Shown here one piece after another: positions 26,035 through 34,426 of a DNA stretch of 64,000 nucleotides. Within the stretch, counting starts at the first letter, position 1. Each line of letters opens with the position of its first letter. The translations under genes were made by a program, and so were the position numbers. The notes under the pieces are model-generated. The model did no database searches, had not been told where the DNA came from, and saw only the letters and a list, made by a program, of their open reading frames with translations. This stretch comes from Candidatus Sabulitectum sp. (GTDB taxonomy: Bacteria; Fermentibacterota; Fermentibacteria; Fermentibacterales; JCC-6): assembly GCA_023145375.1 (NCBI GenBank), contig JAGLDY010000012.1:171861-235860 (forward strand). Reading direction: 5' to 3'.

Positions 26035-27249
26035 ATGCAATATTTCGATGAGAACACGACTCTGTGGGATATTACTGAACAATATCCTGAAACAATACCT
26101 GTTTTTTCTTCAAATGGATTCCCTCAGATGAAACATGATTCGCAGAGAGCAAAATTCGCCAGATCAATAACCCTGGAAACAGCTCTTATGCTGAAACAGA
26201 TAGACCTGGCCACCTTTAGCAAGTTACTGGTGGAAGCCATTGAGAGGGACGATGCTGCAATTGATGTTACACTGGCAAGATCAACCGGAGTTAAGAGTAA
26301 AGATGCTTTGAACATAGTGGGGTTGCTTCCCTGTCCTGTGAGAATTCCACTGCTTGAACAGTTCAATAGCTTCGCAAAGAGCTATGACGTTGAAATTAAC
26401 CATGAACTTAAAGCTGCATCCATGGGTCTGGACTGGGTAGAGAACAACATCAAAGGTGTCACAGATGCAGCTGATCTGCCTGATCTTTTCATTTCTGCCG
26501 GGTTTGACATGTTCTTTGATGAGGAAATGATAGGTAAGTTCAAAAGACAGGGTGTATTTGAGGATACCACAACCCTTCCGAAATTCAACTCACTCTTTGA
26601 CGATCTGAATTTGAAGGATCCCAGAAAACACTATGCAATGATAGGTGTTGTGCCTGCAGTATTCCTGATAAACAGGGATGAACTTGACGGAAGAGATGTT
26701 CCCCGAACCTGGGAAGACATAATGAAGCCGGAGTTCGAGAAACGGGTTTCTCTGCCGGTAGGTGATTTTGATCTCTTCAACGGTATCCTCCTCAATATCA
26801 ACAAGCACTACGGGGAAGAAGGGGTCACAAAACTTGGACGAAGCCTGCTGCAGTCAATGCACCCCTCCCAGATGGTTAAGAGTAACCGCCTGAAAACACA
26901 AAAACCCATTGTGACCATAATGCCTTACTTCTTTACAAAAGTGGTAAAGGAAGGCGGGCCGATGATAGCAGTATGGCCTGAGGACGGAGCCATCATCAGC
27001 CCTATTTTTATGCTTGCGAAAAAAGAGAAAATAGAAAAGCTTCAACCGGTAATCGACTTCTTCGCTTCTGTTGAGGTGGGCAAGATCCTCTCCCACAGCG
27101 GTTTGTTCCCAAGTGTTCATCCTGACCTGGATAACAATATCCCTGATGGGAACAAGTTCATGTGGCTGGGATGGGACTACATCTACAACAATAACATTAG
27201 CTCATTGATCATAAAATGTGAAGCTCTGTTCAACAAAGCGACAGGATAA
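26035..27249 (+). CDS. Cytosolic AfuA-like solute-binding protein with DUF1858-like N-terminus
   Basis: 404 residues in two parts. Residues ~1-75 resemble DUF1858 (TTLWDITEQYPETIPVFSSNG). Residues ~90-400 resemble type-2 periplasmic binding proteins for Fe(III)/anions (AfuA class): VPRTWEDIMKPEFEKRVSLP, AVWPEDGAIISPIFML and VIDFFASVEVGKILSHSG. There is no signal peptide, and an in-frame TGA at 26017-26019 rules out a longer N-terminus, so the protein should stay in the cytosol. AAAGGA lies upstream of the ATG. No permease accompanies it; next come a G3E GTPase and a soluble ABC ATPase. Ligand unknown; a metal complex or metallocofactor is inferred. Confidence 0.75.
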   Translation: MQYFDENTTLWDITEQYPETIPVFSSNGFPQMKHDSQRAKFARSITLETALMLKQIDLATFSKLLVEAIERDDAAIDVTLARSTGVKSKDALNIVGLLPCPVRIPLLEQFNSFAKSYDVEINHELKAASMGLDWVENNIKGVTDAADLPDLFISAGFDMFFDEEMIGKFKRQGVFEDTTTLPKFNSLFDDLNLKDPRKHYAMIGVVPAVFLINRDELDGRDVPRTWEDIMKPEFEKRVSLPVGDFDLFNGILLNINKHYGEEGVTKLGRSLLQSMHPSQMVKSNRLKTQKPIVTIMPYFFTKVVKEGGPMIAVWPEDGAIISPIFMLAKKEKIEKLQPVIDFFASVEVGKILSHSGLFPSVHPDLDNNIPDGNKFMWLGWDYIYNNNISSLIIKCEALFNKATG

Positions 27250-27252
27250 ACC

Positions 27253-27945
27253 ATGAATCTGGTAACGATCTCCGGACCTCCCTCCTCGGGAAAGACATCA
27301 GTCATTCTAAAGACCATCGAATCGTTGAAGAAGCAGGGTTTGAAAGTGGCTGTTGCCAAGTTCGACTGCCTTTACACCGATGATGATATTCTTTACGAAA
27401 AGGCCGGCATTCCTGTAAAGAAGGGCCTTTCAGGAGCTCTCTGTCCCGATCACTACTTTGTGAGCAATGTGGAAGAGATAACAAACTGGGCTCTGAAAAA
27501 TGATTTTGACATTCTGATCAGCGAATCAGCAGGGCTATGCAACAGGTGCTCTCCTTACATCAAGGGAATAAAAGCTGTGTGCGTTATCGACAATCTTAGC
27601 GGTATCAACACCCCCAAAAAAATAGGCCCTATGCTGAAAACAGCAGATATCGTTGTCATTACCAAGGGCGATATTGTCTCCCAGGCAGAGCGTGAAGTCT
27701 TCGCCTCAAGGGTAAATACGGTTAACCCGTCTGCGATGATCATGCATATCAACGGCCTTACCGGCCAGGGAAGCTTCGAGTTGAGCACCCTGCTCTACGA
27801 AGAAGAGCTTAACATCGATTCATTGAAAGGCATGGAACTCCGTTTCCCAATGCCTGCCGCCCTGTGTTCCTACTGTCTCGGTGAGACAAGGATCGGTGAG
27901 AGTTATCAGATGGGTAATGTCCGCAAGATGAAAGTTGAAGAGTAG
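27253..27945 (+). CDS. G3E-type (CobW/HypB/UreG-like) GTPase
   Basis: Small P-loop GTPase of 230 residues, similar to metallochaperone GTPases. Walker A is GPPSSGKTS (8-16), the Walker-B-like region is ILISESAG (88-94) and the guanine-specificity motif is TKGD (137-140). Cysteines cluster as C39, C64, the pair C96/C99 (LCNRC) and C205/C208 (CSYC), candidates for metal binding or transfer. It starts 3 bp after the binding-protein gene and ends 6 bp before the ABC ATPase gene. It matches neither UreG nor HypB closely and lacks their usual partners here. Confidence 0.78.
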   Translation: MNLVTISGPPSSGKTSVILKTIESLKKQGLKVAVAKFDCLYTDDDILYEKAGIPVKKGLSGALCPDHYFVSNVEEITNWALKNDFDILISESAGLCNRCSPYIKGIKAVCVIDNLSGINTPKKIGPMLKTADIVVITKGDIVSQAEREVFASRVNTVNPSAMIMHINGLTGQGSFELSTLLYEEELNIDSLKGMELRFPMPAALCSYCLGETRIGESYQMGNVRKMKVEE

Positions 27946-27951
27946 AGGGCC

Positions 27952-28962
27952 ATGAGGGATATAAAGACTAGAAAGATATCTGACCTTTTTGCTGAATACC
28001 CGTTCCTTGCATCGTTCTTCAACGATAACGGGCTGGATATATCAGGCAGGGAAGAGCTTACTCTTGTTGAATACTTTGCCGGATTCGACGAGGACGAGAT
28101 AGAAGACAAAGCGATCGACGGGGAAAACCTGATCCATCAGATCGGTGAGTTCATCAGACAGATGATAGCCTTCCTTGGAAAAGAAGATGATATCGTAAGA
28201 ACAGTTACAATACTTCCCGGCAATGACAAATCAGGCGTAAAAGAACAGTTTGACAAGCTTGTTATCAGGCAGGGAGAAGTGATCTGCATCGTCGGCCCCA
28301 CAGGGTCAGGTAAAAGCAGACTACTGGGTGATATAGAGTGGGTGGCCCAGGGAGACACTCCCACAGGCCGATCGGTGCTTATTAACAGCAACGTGCCTGA
28401 CAGGAAATGGAGATTCTCCTCGGCGGACAAACTTGTTGCCCAGCTCAGCCAGAATATGAACTTCGTCATGGACTTATCCGTTTACGAGTTCGTTGAACTG
28501 CATGCAGAGAGTCGCATGGTTGAAAACAGAGAAGAGGTAATAGAGAAGATAATTGAGAAGGCCAACAGCCTTGCCGGTGAGACATTCTCTCCGGAAACCC
28601 CCATAACAAGTCTCAGCGGTGGTCAGAGTCGTGCTCTGATGATCGCCGACACTGCCATTCTCAGTAAATCTCCCATCATTCTGATCGATGAAATAGAAAA
28701 TGCAGGTATTGACCGCAAGAAAGCACTTAGCCTGCTTCTTGCAGAGGATAAGATAGTTTTAATGGCTACCCATGACCCTGTACTTGCTCTAATGGGAGAC
28801 AGAAGGATAGTGATAAGGAACGGCGGTATATTCAGAGTAATAGAGACCACAGAGAATGAACGCAGTATCCTCTCAACACTTGAGAAAATGGACCAAACTC
28901 TGCTTGCCTACAGAACTAAACTTCGCCAGGGTGAGATAATTACAAAAGTAGCCGGTACATAA
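27952..28962 (+). CDS. Soluble ABC ATPase with DUF1858-like N-terminus
   Basis: 336 residues. Residues ~1-45 (KISDLFAEYPFLASFFNDNG) again look DUF1858-like, echoing the binding protein two genes upstream. The nucleotide-binding domain follows: Walker A GPTGSGKS (115-122), signature LSGGQSRALM, Walker B IILIDEIENAG and H-loop ATHD. No membrane segment, and no permease gene is adjacent, so it probably powers remodelling or insertion rather than transport. AGAGGG precedes the ATG. The gene belongs to the same tight operon. Confidence 0.8.
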   Translation: MRDIKTRKISDLFAEYPFLASFFNDNGLDISGREELTLVEYFAGFDEDEIEDKAIDGENLIHQIGEFIRQMIAFLGKEDDIVRTVTILPGNDKSGVKEQFDKLVIRQGEVICIVGPTGSGKSRLLGDIEWVAQGDTPTGRSVLINSNVPDRKWRFSSADKLVAQLSQNMNFVMDLSVYEFVELHAESRMVENREEVIEKIIEKANSLAGETFSPETPITSLSGGQSRALMIADTAILSKSPIILIDEIENAGIDRKKALSLLLAEDKIVLMATHDPVLALMGDRRIVIRNGGIFRVIETTENERSILSTLEKMDQTLLAYRTKLRQGEIITKVAGT

Positions 28963-28979
28963 ACTGAAGGAGAGTACTC

Positions 28980-29222
28980 ATGCATGACGGATGCGCAGGA
29001 AGTTTCGAGAGTGAAAGACAGGTTGTGGACAAGGTCAGAGAGATGGGATTCAGCAGTCAGCCCATGCCCATGCCTCTTGATATCAACTGCGTCCAGTGCG
29101 ACAAAACATTTGAGATGGTGTATTTCGAGGATAAGTGCCCTGAATGCAGCATGGTGTATGGAGTTACTCCGTGCCACGCCTTTGACCCTGTGAATGTGAA
29201 ACCTGCAGGCATTAACTATTAA
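28980..29222 (+). CDS. Small zinc-ribbon protein
   Basis: 80-residue protein with a CxxC...CxxC ribbon at C37/C40 and C53/C56 (CVQC, CPEC) plus extra metal-capable residues C5, C65 and H66 (TPCHAF). Function unknown. GAAGGAGAG upstream of the ATG is a strong ribosome binding site. It lies 17 bp after the ABC ATPase and 11 bp before the ferredoxin, so it is probably part of the same module, perhaps a scaffold or a metal donor/acceptor. Confidence 0.65.
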   Translation: MHDGCAGSFESERQVVDKVREMGFSSQPMPMPLDINCVQCDKTFEMVYFEDKCPECSMVYGVTPCHAFDPVNVKPAGINY

Positions 29223-29233
29223 GGATGGATATC

Positions 29234-29419
29234 ATGAAATTTAAGGTAGACCAGGATTCCTGCGTGGGTTGTGGAGCCTGTGAAGGCTCATGCCCAGGTG
29301 TCTTCGGGCTTGTGGACGACAAATCTCAGGTAAAAACTGATCCTGTTCCAGCAGAGTTTGAGGGCTGTGCACTGGAAGCTGAAGAGGGATGTCCGGTTCA
29401 GGCTATCTCTCACGAATGA
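29234..29419 (+). CDS. Single-cluster [4Fe-4S] ferredoxin
   Basis: 61-residue ferredoxin with ligands C10, C13, C16 (CVGCGAC) and the distal Cys of EEGCPVQAI, the arrangement of monocluster ferredoxins such as those of Desulfovibrio or Bacillus. A further Cys at 20 precedes Pro as usual. I prefer the ATG at 29234, with AAGGATGGA correctly spaced, to the ATG at 29225. It would donate low-potential electrons to a neighbour, possibly for reductive activation within this module. Confidence 0.88.
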   Translation: MKFKVDQDSCVGCGACEGSCPGVFGLVDDKSQVKTDPVPAEFEGCALEAEEGCPVQAISHE

Positions 29420-29425
29420 AACAAG

Positions 29426-29521
29426 GTGCGACCAGATGGTGGTTACATTCTCTATCTGGAAAAGAACAAGTATCAAAAGGCAGTGGAAATACTGGGGACT
29501 TTCTTTGGTTACACAGGATAG
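29426..29521 (+). other. In-frame coding-like extension after the ferredoxin stop
   Basis: In the ferredoxin frame, two codons past the TGA, a GTG opens a 31-codon stretch that reads like protein, including YILYLEKNKYQKAVEILG, and ends at TAG. No ribosome binding site is visible. It may be a small protein, a relic of a longer protein, or chance. The rest of the 114-bp gap to the HAD gene holds nothing else. Confidence 0.25.
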
Positions 29522-29533
29522 TTTACACCGGAA

Positions 29534-30373
29534 ATGAAACCACTTTACATATCAGACCTTGATGGAACTCTTCTTGAGGATGATGGCACGCTGTCCTCGT
29601 TCACAAGAAGAGTTCTGCGTGAAATGCTCGAAAAGGGTCTCCCATTTACAACGGCAAGCGCAAGAAGCGTCTCTTCAATTCAGCATATTTTTGCAGGGTT
29701 AAAGTTCAACCTTCCAGTGATCGAGTTCAACGGTGCCATTATCTCCCATCTTGGCTCCGGGGAACATCTGCACATCAACAGCATCGACCCACCGTTGGTA
29801 GAAGACATCTGCAGAGCAATCCATGCCTCAGGTCACTCTCCATTCATTTCCACCTGTACCGGGTCGGAAGACCGTCTTTACTACAGCGATATCACCAATG
29901 AAGGTATGAACTGGTACCTTGGAGACCGGAGAATACACGGTGATAAGAGGTTGCGATTTGTGGAAGATATCCGCAGCTCATTCAACGATCAGGTTGTCTG
30001 CGTAAATGTCATCGGCAGGAAAGTTGATCTTTCTGAACTGGAGCAGGAGTTCAGAGATCGTTACAGCGATTCACTTGAGATCCACTGCCTTCAGGACCAG
30101 TATTCCCCGGGATTCTTCTGGCTTACGGCCCATGACAGAAAAGCAACAAAGGACCAGGCCATCAGAACCCTCCAGCAGCAGACAGGCATGGTTGAAAGTA
30201 AAGTAGTTGTTTTTGGTGATAACAACAATGACATCAGCATGTTCAAGATGGCGGACAGATCCATTGCCGTCTCCAATGCTACTGATGAATTAAAGCAGTA
30301 TGCTACTGAAACTATCGGAAACAACAACGAGGACAGTGTTATCAGATACATTCAGAATGACTGGAAGAGGTAG
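29534..30373 (+). CDS. Cof-type HAD phosphatase
   Basis: Haloacid-dehalogenase hydrolase with a Cof-type (C2) cap, 279 residues. Nucleophile motif SDLDGTLLEDDG (Asp8, Asp10), motif II TASARS, Lys of motif III in ATKDQAI and motif IV VVFGDNNNDISMF. Such enzymes dephosphorylate small metabolites such as sugar phosphates or flavin precursors; the substrate cannot be predicted. No strong ribosome binding site precedes the ATG. It ends 1 bp before the fetA-like gene. Confidence 0.88.
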   Translation: MKPLYISDLDGTLLEDDGTLSSFTRRVLREMLEKGLPFTTASARSVSSIQHIFAGLKFNLPVIEFNGAIISHLGSGEHLHINSIDPPLVEDICRAIHASGHSPFISTCTGSEDRLYYSDITNEGMNWYLGDRRIHGDKRLRFVEDIRSSFNDQVVCVNVIGRKVDLSELEQEFRDRYSDSLEIHCLQDQYSPGFFWLTAHDRKATKDQAIRTLQQQTGMVESKVVVFGDNNNDISMFKMADRSIAVSNATDELKQYATETIGNNNEDSVIRYIQNDWKR

Positions 30374-30374
30374 C

Positions 30375-31010
30375 GTGGCTGTAATTGAATTCAGGAACAC
30401 TCACTTAAGTTTTAACGGCAAGAGCGTGATCCGGAATCTATCTCTGAATATAGACAAAGGTGATAAGGTTGTCGTCTCAGGTAAGTCCGGCTCCGGAAAG
30501 AGCTCACTTCTCTCACTTGTTCTTGGCTTTATCCAGCCTGACAGCGGACAGGTTCTGTTTGACAACATTCCCGTAGATGAAAGATCTGTCTGGGATGTGA
30601 GGAAGAGGGTCGCCTGCATTGATCAGGATGTTAGCCTGGGCACAGGAACTGTTCACGGATTACTTGCTTTTGTTTCAAGCTTGAAGGCGAATTCTCATCA
30701 TTCCTTTGTTCCAGACAAATTGATGGCATTACTGGAGCTGGAAGATGATCTGCTTCACAAGGACATCAAGGATCTTTCCGGCGGTGAGAGACAGCGCATG
30801 GCAATTGTAATTGCTGTTCTTCTTGGGCGTGATGTGTTCTTTCTGGATGAGGTGACAGCTTCTCTTGACAAGCATTTGAAGAAGAAAGTCGCCGGGTATT
30901 TCACTGGAAGAGAAGATTGGACATGTGTCATTGTTTCCCATGACCCTGTGTGGCTTGACAACTCTGTTGTTCGAGTATTCGATTTTGAGGAGAAGGTATG
31001 GAAACACTAG
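30375..31010 (+). CDS. fetA: ABC transporter ATPase, FetA-like
   Basis: Transport ATPase of about 211 residues. Walker A SGKSGSGKSS, Q-loop near CIDQDVS, signature DLSGGERQRMAI, Walker B VFFLDEVTAS and H-loop VSHDP. I chose GTG 30375 with GGAAGAGG upstream; longer in-frame starts overlap the HAD gene. It overlaps its permease gene by 13 bp. E. coli FetAB (YbbL/YbbM) is implicated in iron export and peroxide resistance, so metal efflux is the likely role. Confidence 0.8.
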   Translation: MAVIEFRNTHLSFNGKSVIRNLSLNIDKGDKVVVSGKSGSGKSSLLSLVLGFIQPDSGQVLFDNIPVDERSVWDVRKRVACIDQDVSLGTGTVHGLLAFVSSLKANSHHSFVPDKLMALLELEDDLLHKDIKDLSGGERQRMAIVIAVLLGRDVFFLDEVTASLDKHLKKKVAGYFTGREDWTCVIVSHDPVWLDNSVVRVFDFEEKVWKH

Positions 31011-31813
31011 ATATTCCTGTCCTCTCCCTGGCGCTGACATTGCTTCTACTTATCATTCCTCTGTTCATAAGCTTGAAGTACCGCCTCAAATTGATAGGGT
31101 CATTGTTTACTTCCACTGCACGGATGATAGTTCAGCTTGCATTGATCGGTCTGTTTCTCAAATACCTGTTTGTGTGGAATGATCCTTTTGTGAATGCGGG
31201 CTGGTTGACAGTAATGATAGTCGTTGCTGTTTTTTCTGCTGTGAGAAGTTCTTCCATAAAGGTCAGTAAGATCTTCCTGCCTGCGTTTGCCTCTTTTTCA
31301 TTTGCCACATTCTTTGTTGTGTTCTTCATGAATATCTTCGTTATTCCACTTAAAAATGTCTTTGATGCCAGGTATCTTATTGTGCTTGGTGGAATGCTTC
31401 TTGGAAATTCTCTAAGGGGAAACATCGTAGGGATCAGCACATTCTACATGCAACTGAGAACCGACTCCAATCACTACCTTTATGTACTGTCTCTGGGTGC
31501 ATCCCGCCAGGAGGCATTACTTCCGTATCTTCGTGATAGTGTTCAACTTGCCCTCAAGCCCACACTCGCATCCATGGCAACAATGGGAATAGTTACGCTT
31601 CCTGGAATGATGACCGGTGTTATCCTGGGTGGAGCTGACCCTGATGTTGCCATCAAGTACCAGATCCTGATCATGGTAGCCATTCTTGTAAGCACCATCA
31701 CAAGTGTGGTTCTTACTATTCTGTTAACCATGCGGGTATGTATTGACAAATATGGCATACTGCGAACCGATGTGTTCAGAAATGCCAGGCAGAAGCAGAG
31801 AAAGGTCAGTTAA
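30998..31813 (+). CDS. fetB: UPF0014/FetB-type metal exporter permease
   Basis: Inner-membrane permease of the UPF0014 (FetB/YbbM) family, 271 residues with about seven hydrophobic segments. Characteristic are the GMLLGNSLRGNIVGIS block, the SLGASRQEALLPYLRDS coupling region and GIVTLPGMMTGVILGGADP. Together with the preceding ATPase it should form an iron or other metal exporter. Its position behind the ferredoxin/GTPase module suggests a shared theme of metal handling. The 3' end overlaps the convergent lipoprotein gene by 4 bp. Confidence 0.9.
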   Translation: METLDIPVLSLALTLLLLIIPLFISLKYRLKLIGSLFTSTARMIVQLALIGLFLKYLFVWNDPFVNAGWLTVMIVVAVFSAVRSSSIKVSKIFLPAFASFSFATFFVVFFMNIFVIPLKNVFDARYLIVLGGMLLGNSLRGNIVGISTFYMQLRTDSNHYLYVLSLGASRQEALLPYLRDSVQLALKPTLASMATMGIVTLPGMMTGVILGGADPDVAIKYQILIMVAILVSTITSVVLTILLTMRVCIDKYGILRTDVFRNARQKQRKVS

Positions 31814-32565
31814 TCCTCTGCCAGCATAAGAGCGTACTGCAATGCCAGTATCCTGAGCTCTGAAGGAGCTTCCGGATCCTCAAGAAGTCTTCTGATTATG
31901 TTTCCCGCCCTTTCTCTTTCACCGGTGACTGACCATACAATCCCGGCGGCTGCCAAAACCTCAGGTCTTGGAGAAGGTGTTATCAGGGCCTCTGAAAGGT
32001 GCCTGAGAGTACCTTCTGTATCTCCATGACGCCAGGCTATCCCGGCGAGGATCAGAGCAGGAGTGTTTTTGTGGCACATGGGATCCAGCAGTTCCAGGGC
32101 TTCATCAATTCTTCCATCCTCAAGCAGTAGCACTGTGATGTTTGTAACCGGGACGGACCAGGATGGATCCTTGTCATTGGCCTCTCTCAGGAGTCGCATA
32201 CAATCGGTAGGATCCGATGCCCTTGCTTCTGTGGCAGTTCTCACCAGTCTTGCAGCTTCCATTCTCTCTCTTGCGGCTTCTTCATATTCATCCGGGATAG
32301 GTATGATTATTTCCGTTCCCGGTGACGGGAGGTTCTCCGGAGCGTATCCGGCGGTGATAGCTAAAACATCCGAGGAAGAAACATCGTCCAGAAGTGCCCA
32401 GGCAAGAAACTCCCAGTAATCTCCATGCTGCCAGGTATAAGTGCATCTTGGGGTTGAATCCTCAGTCTGGATCACATACCTTGATTGAACAACCCTGGTC
32501 TCTGTGCATCCTGTGACTGCAACCAGCAATACAGATGCCATGAAAAGGAGTGCCTTTATTCTCAT
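31810..32565 (-). CDS. TPR lipoprotein with a LysM-like segment
   Basis: Lipoprotein with lipobox VTGC (Cys20), 251 residues. Residues ~40-90 (YTWQHGDYWEFLAWALLDD through PGTEIIIPIP) resemble a LysM-type fold, ending in the usual G-x-x-I-x-I-P. The rest (~95-250) is helical with TPR-like repeats. Probably a periplasmic or outer-membrane-attached scaffold that contacts peptidoglycan. Its start overlaps the dus stop as ATGA, making it the last gene of the lipM-lipA-dus operon. Confidence 0.65.
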   Translation of the reverse strand: MRIKALLFMASVLLVAVTGCTETRVVQSRYVIQTEDSTPRCTYTWQHGDYWEFLAWALLDDVSSSDVLAITAGYAPENLPSPGTEIIIPIPDEYEEAARERMEAARLVRTATEARASDPTDCMRLLREANDKDPSWSVPVTNITVLLLEDGRIDEALELLDPMCHKNTPALILAGIAWRHGDTEGTLRHLSEALITPSPRPEVLAAAGIVWSVTGERERAGNIIRRLLEDPEAPSELRILALQYALMLAED

Positions 32566-33536
32566 ACATCCTCCAGGGAAGTGTGCATTGCAATATCTGC
32601 TTCTCCGGCAATAATGTCCACCTCTTTGTAAGATTCTGTACCCACTGCCCTTCTTCTGAAATCAGCAGCTCCATGAAAACCCCTGAAATACTGCACAAGA
32701 TGCCCCCTGAAAATATGAAACACCTGTGGCTCGGGGATCAGCTCCATCATCATGGAAAGCTGCTTCATTATGACGGTATGGAGTTCACCTGGTTCAGGAT
32801 GGGGATTCCCGCCTGCAATACCCCTGAAGATCCACGGGTTGCCCCAGGCGCCTCTCCCAATGAGCAATCCAGTTGATCCGGTTTCATCTCTCAGCCTGAG
32901 AGCTGCTTCCACCGATGTGGAATCACCATTGGCTATCACAGGAACAGGGGAAAGCTCTGCAATTCGCCTGATCCCCTCCTTATCAACATCTCCCGAAAAG
33001 AAATCTGTTCTGAAACGACCATGAACCGCTATTGCGCAGGCACCTGCATCAGCAACAAGCTCGCCAATACTGTCAGGAACCGGTTCCTCACGGGTAAGGC
33101 CCAGTCTTATCTTAACTGTTACAGGAAGATCCGTATTCTCCTTTGTTACCCTTACTATCTCCAGCAATCTTGGAATATCACCAAGAAGTGAACTGCCGCT
33201 ACCGCTTCTGAGAACCCTTTTTACAGGGCATCCGGCATTGATGTCGATAAATTTAAAACCGAGTGGGGTTACAAGATCTGATGCTCTGGCAAAATCGTCC
33301 GGTTTGGCTCCGAAAAGCTGAACACCCAGAGGCTGCTCATCAGGGTGATATCGAAGCATCTTCTTCGTTTTTACGCTCTTTCTTGAGAGACCCGCTGCGG
33401 TAACCATCTCAGTGACAAGACAGGTGGCACCAAGCCTGAGACATATCCTTCTGAATGCGGAATCTGTTACACCTGCCATGGGAGCCATTGTTATGCCGTG
33501 GGAGTAAAAGGGGATTGGAAGCTGATCTTTTCTCAT
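32562..33536 (-). CDS. dus: tRNA-dihydrouridine synthase
   Basis: FMN-dependent enzyme reducing uridines in tRNA D-loops, 324 residues. N-terminal TIM-barrel motif APMAGVTDSAFRRIC, the catalytic Cys in INAGCPVKRVLRSGSGSSLL, LPVTVKIRLG, AIAVHGR, PVIANGDS and LIGRGAWGNPWIF. DusB-like by general pattern; the exact uridine position is not predictable. ATGA overlaps link it to lipA upstream and to the lipoprotein downstream. Confidence 0.95.
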   Translation of the reverse strand: MRKDQLPIPFYSHGITMAPMAGVTDSAFRRICLRLGATCLVTEMVTAAGLSRKSVKTKKMLRYHPDEQPLGVQLFGAKPDDFARASDLVTPLGFKFIDINAGCPVKRVLRSGSGSSLLGDIPRLLEIVRVTKENTDLPVTVKIRLGLTREEPVPDSIGELVADAGACAIAVHGRFRTDFFSGDVDKEGIRRIAELSPVPVIANGDSTSVEAALRLRDETGSTGLLIGRGAWGNPWIFRGIAGGNPHPEPGELHTVIMKQLSMMMELIPEPQVFHIFRGHLVQYFRGFHGAADFRRRAVGTESYKEVDIIAGEADIAMHTSLEDV

Positions 33537-34426
33537 TTGTTCTCCGCAAGAATATCCGCATGAAATGAACTTCTCACAAGTGCGCCACTTGCCACACCTG
33601 CAAATCCCATCTCCAACGCGGTTTCCTCCCAGTGTACGAATTCCCCAGGTTCCAGATACCTGCTCACCGGTATATGGTCTGAAGTTGGCTGGAGGTACTG
33701 TCCGATGGTCAGCAGAGAAACCCCGTTCTTCCTTAGATCATGAAGAGTTTCCACTACATCGCTTTCATTCTCTCCAAGGCCCACCATTATTCCGCTCTTG
33801 GTCGGGATGCCCGGGGACATTTCTGAAAACCTCTTGAGAACATGGAGAGACTGGTCATAGGATGCTATCGGGCGAAGAGCAGGGAAAAGTCTTCTTACAG
33901 TTTCAAGGTTGTGATTAAACACATCAGGCCTGCACCGGGCTATTGTTCTCAGTGCAGTCTCATCACCAGCAAAGTCCGGTGTGAGAACCTCCACCCTGAC
34001 TCCCTCTATAGCCTTCCTCAATTCACTGACAGTTTCCGCAAAGTGCTCTGCACCACCATGGGGAAGATCGTCCCTGGTAACCGACGTTAGAACAACATAT
34101 GTAAGCTTCATTGCTGCTGACGCCTCTGCTATCCTTGCCGGTTCACTGGGGTCAGGCAGGGGGGGAGAAGATACATTTTTTTCAATGGCACAGTAGGCAC
34201 AGTTCCTTGTACAGGTGGAACCCAGCAGCAGAAAGGTCGCGGTACCTCTCTGGTAACAGTATCCTCTGTTAGGGCATCTGGCCTCATCACAGACAGTATT
34301 AAGATCCATACGGGACAGGATCTTTCTAACCTCACCTGCAGAGTGGTTGCCCATTGTGGGCATTTTCAGCCAATGGGGCTTTTTTCTTCTGTTAATGGTA
34401 GTCTTCAATGATCTGTCGCCTTTCAT
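33533..34426 (-). CDS. lipA: Lipoyl synthase
   Basis: Radical-SAM enzyme inserting sulfur at C6 and C8 of protein-bound octanoate. Auxiliary-cluster Cys motif CDEARCPNRGYC, radical-SAM motif CTRNCAYC and the C-terminal RSS ligand in LVRSSFHAD are all present. 297 residues, normal. It overlaps the octanoyltransferase gene by 35 bp and dus by 4 bp. With the LipM-like gene it makes a complete endogenous lipoylation pathway. Confidence 0.96.
   Translation of the reverse strand: MKGDRSLKTTINRRKKPHWLKMPTMGNHSAGEVRKILSRMDLNTVCDEARCPNRGYCYQRGTATFLLLGSTCTRNCAYCAIEKNVSSPPLPDPSEPARIAEASAAMKLTYVVLTSVTRDDLPHGGAEHFAETVSELRKAIEGVRVEVLTPDFAGDETALRTIARCRPDVFNHNLETVRRLFPALRPIASYDQSLHVLKRFSEMSPGIPTKSGIMVGLGENESDVVETLHDLRKNGVSLLTIGQYLQPTSDHIPVSRYLEPGEFVHWEETALEMGFAGVASGALVRSSFHADILAENK

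Noticed and set aside
29417-29419. Ferredoxin TGA considered as selenocysteine
   Set aside because: No SECIS-like hairpin is evident and the ferredoxin already has normal length and a complete ligand set.
29433-29460. Inverted repeat CCAGAT...ATCTGG after the ferredoxin gene considered as a terminator
   Set aside because: Only 6 bp with a 16-nt loop and followed by A-rich sequence, not a T-tract.
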